Shown here in pieces: positions 4,722 to 5,513 of a DNA stretch of 5,513 bases. This stretch comes from Streptosporangiaceae bacterium. GTDB lineage: Bacteria > Actinomycetota > Actinomycetes > Streptosporangiales > Streptosporangiaceae. The position numbers and the translations under genes are program-made. Under the pieces are notes generated by a model. That model searched no databases. It saw only the letters and a list, made by a program, of their open reading frames with translations, and was not told the DNA's origin. The stretch's first letter is position 1; each line of letters starts with the position of its first letter. The stretch covers positions 1-5,513 of the forward strand of contig JASIGS010000028.1 of the NCBI GenBank assembly GCA_030052355.1, given 5' to 3'.

Positions 4722-5513
4722 ATGACCGATCCGAGCAGAAACCTGGCAGGACCGAGCGCGGGCGATGCCAGTGCTGGCGGCGCCAGCGCAGCCAGCGTCG
4801 GAGAGTACGGCAACGGCGAGGCAAGCGGCGTCACCCGGGCTCGCACCGCGCCCGATCACCCGGCGACGGTGCCGCCGCAGGCGAGCGAGCACCCTGAGGG
4901 CTCCACCTGGCGCGAGTCGGACGACAGCTACGACGCGACGGCCAGCGGCGGCGGGCTGCTCGCGGCCGCGGCGCGGATGTCCTGGGCCGCGATGGCCATC
5001 GGCGGCCTGTGCATGATCGCCGCCGGAATCGCGCTGCTGGTCTGGCCGCACGCCACGCTCACCGTGATCGCGGTGCTGATCGGCCTCGCGCTGGTCGTGT
5101 CGGGCGCGATAAAGCTCTACGAGGGCTTCACCGCGCGCGAGGAATCTGGCGGGATGCGAACCGCGTACGTGGTGATCGGCATGCTGGCCGTGCTGGCCGG
5201 GCTCTACTGCCTGCGGCACCACGCGCTCAGCGTCCTGCTCGTCGCCTTCGTCACCGGCGTGTACTTCATCATGCACGGCATAGCGGACATCGGTGTTGCC
5301 GCGTCGGCGCGGGTGCCCGGCCGTGGCCTGCGGGCAACAATCGGCGTATTCAGCATCGCAGCCGGCGTCGTCATGGTGGTCTGGCCGGCCGTGACACTGG
5401 TGCTGCTGATCACGATCGTCGGCGCGTGGCTGCTCTTCTACGGCCTGGCCCTGCTGATGATGGCCTTCAGCCTGCGCCGCATGTCCAGGCAGATGTCCGC
5501 CGCCCCGTCCGGG
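4722..5513 (+). CDS. DUF308/HdeD-like multi-pass membrane protein (3' end cut by window edge)
   Basis: The frame is open from the ATG at 4722 to the window edge (264 codons, no stop). Residues 1-85 are hydrophilic, rich in Ala, Gly and Ser and probably disordered. About six membrane segments follow, roughly 86-107, 111-131, 146-164, 169-190, 205-220 and 223-249. They are arranged as helix pairs, and the first and third pairs share a Trp-Pro turn (LLVWPHATL at 105-113, VVWPAVTLV at 219-227). This internal repeat with a WP turn is typical of the DUF308/HdeD family. E. coli HdeD is linked to acid resistance, but the function of actinobacterial members is unknown and I assign none. A basic segment, LRRMSRQMS (251-259), follows the last helix, so the end is probably near. 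It is divergent from tig with 184 bases between starts; a functional link is unproven. Confidence 0.85.
   Translation, partial: MTDPSRNLAGPSAGDASAGGASAASVGEYGNGEASGVTRARTAPDHPATVPPQASEHPEGSTWRESDDSYDATASGGGLLAAAARMSWAAMAIGGLCMIAAGIALLVWPHATLTVIAVLIGLALVVSGAIKLYEGFTAREESGGMRTAYVVIGMLAVLAGLYCLRHHALSVLLVAFVTGVYFIMHGIADIGVAASARVPGRGLRATIGVFSIAAGVVMVVWPAVTLVLLITIVGAWLLFYGLALLMMAFSLRRMSRQMSAAPSG

Noticed and set aside
4534..4824. Minus-strand 96-codon frame overlapping the tig start
   Set aside because: Its composition is random-looking (Arg/Trp/Pro-rich), it has no clear ribosome binding site, and it overlaps the DUF308 coding start on the other strand.
4650..5276. Minus-strand open frame of 208 codons opposite the DUF308 gene
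   Set aside because: The product is low-complexity, rich in Arg, His and Ala, with no family. The plus-strand frame has a strong ribosome binding site and clear paired membrane helices.

Overview
This window comes from a high-GC Gram-positive bacterium (Actinobacteria). The evidence is very GC-rich DNA, two different clpP genes in tandem, ClpX, ClpP1, ClpP2 and trigger factor sequences closest in my memory to mycobacterial and streptomycete versions, and GTG starts on all four leftward genes. I cannot name the genus. The ClpP1 and ClpP2 N-termini differ from both Mycobacterium and Streptomyces as I remember them, so another actinomycete lineage is likely.

Layout. The minus strand carries, in transcription order, tig (trigger factor, 4537-3074), clpP1 (2823-2185), clpP2 (2126-1458) and clpX (1255 to the left edge, lacking only the last few codons and the stop). 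A divergent gene on the plus strand starts at 4722 and runs off the right edge. It encodes a DUF308/HdeD-like membrane protein. There are no RNA genes, mobile elements or CRISPR arrays that I can support.

How the genes work together. Trigger factor meets nascent chains at the ribosome. ClpP1 and ClpP2 form the mixed ClpP1P2 peptidase, and ClpX is the AAA+ unfoldase that feeds it. The order tig-clpP-clpX is the classical protein-quality-control cluster. ClpP1 and ClpP2 are 58 bases apart and probably co-transcribed. The gaps before clpP1 (250 bases) and clpX (197 bases from clpP2 stop to the clpX RBS) are large enough for separate control.

Points of interest. A near-perfect match to the ClgR activator consensus lies upstream of clpP1 and is well placed relative to a possible promoter. 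Imperfect repeats sit in the clpP1 leader. A 9-bp perfect hairpin with an outer pairing ends at the clpX ribosome binding site. The tig leader has mutually exclusive pairing options reaching the start codon. Overlapping palindromes lie in the tig/DUF308 divergent region. An in-frame 18-base tandem repeat builds a very acidic tail on trigger factor. The genes are ordinary housekeeping genes, so any novelty is in the non-coding control regions and the trigger factor tail.
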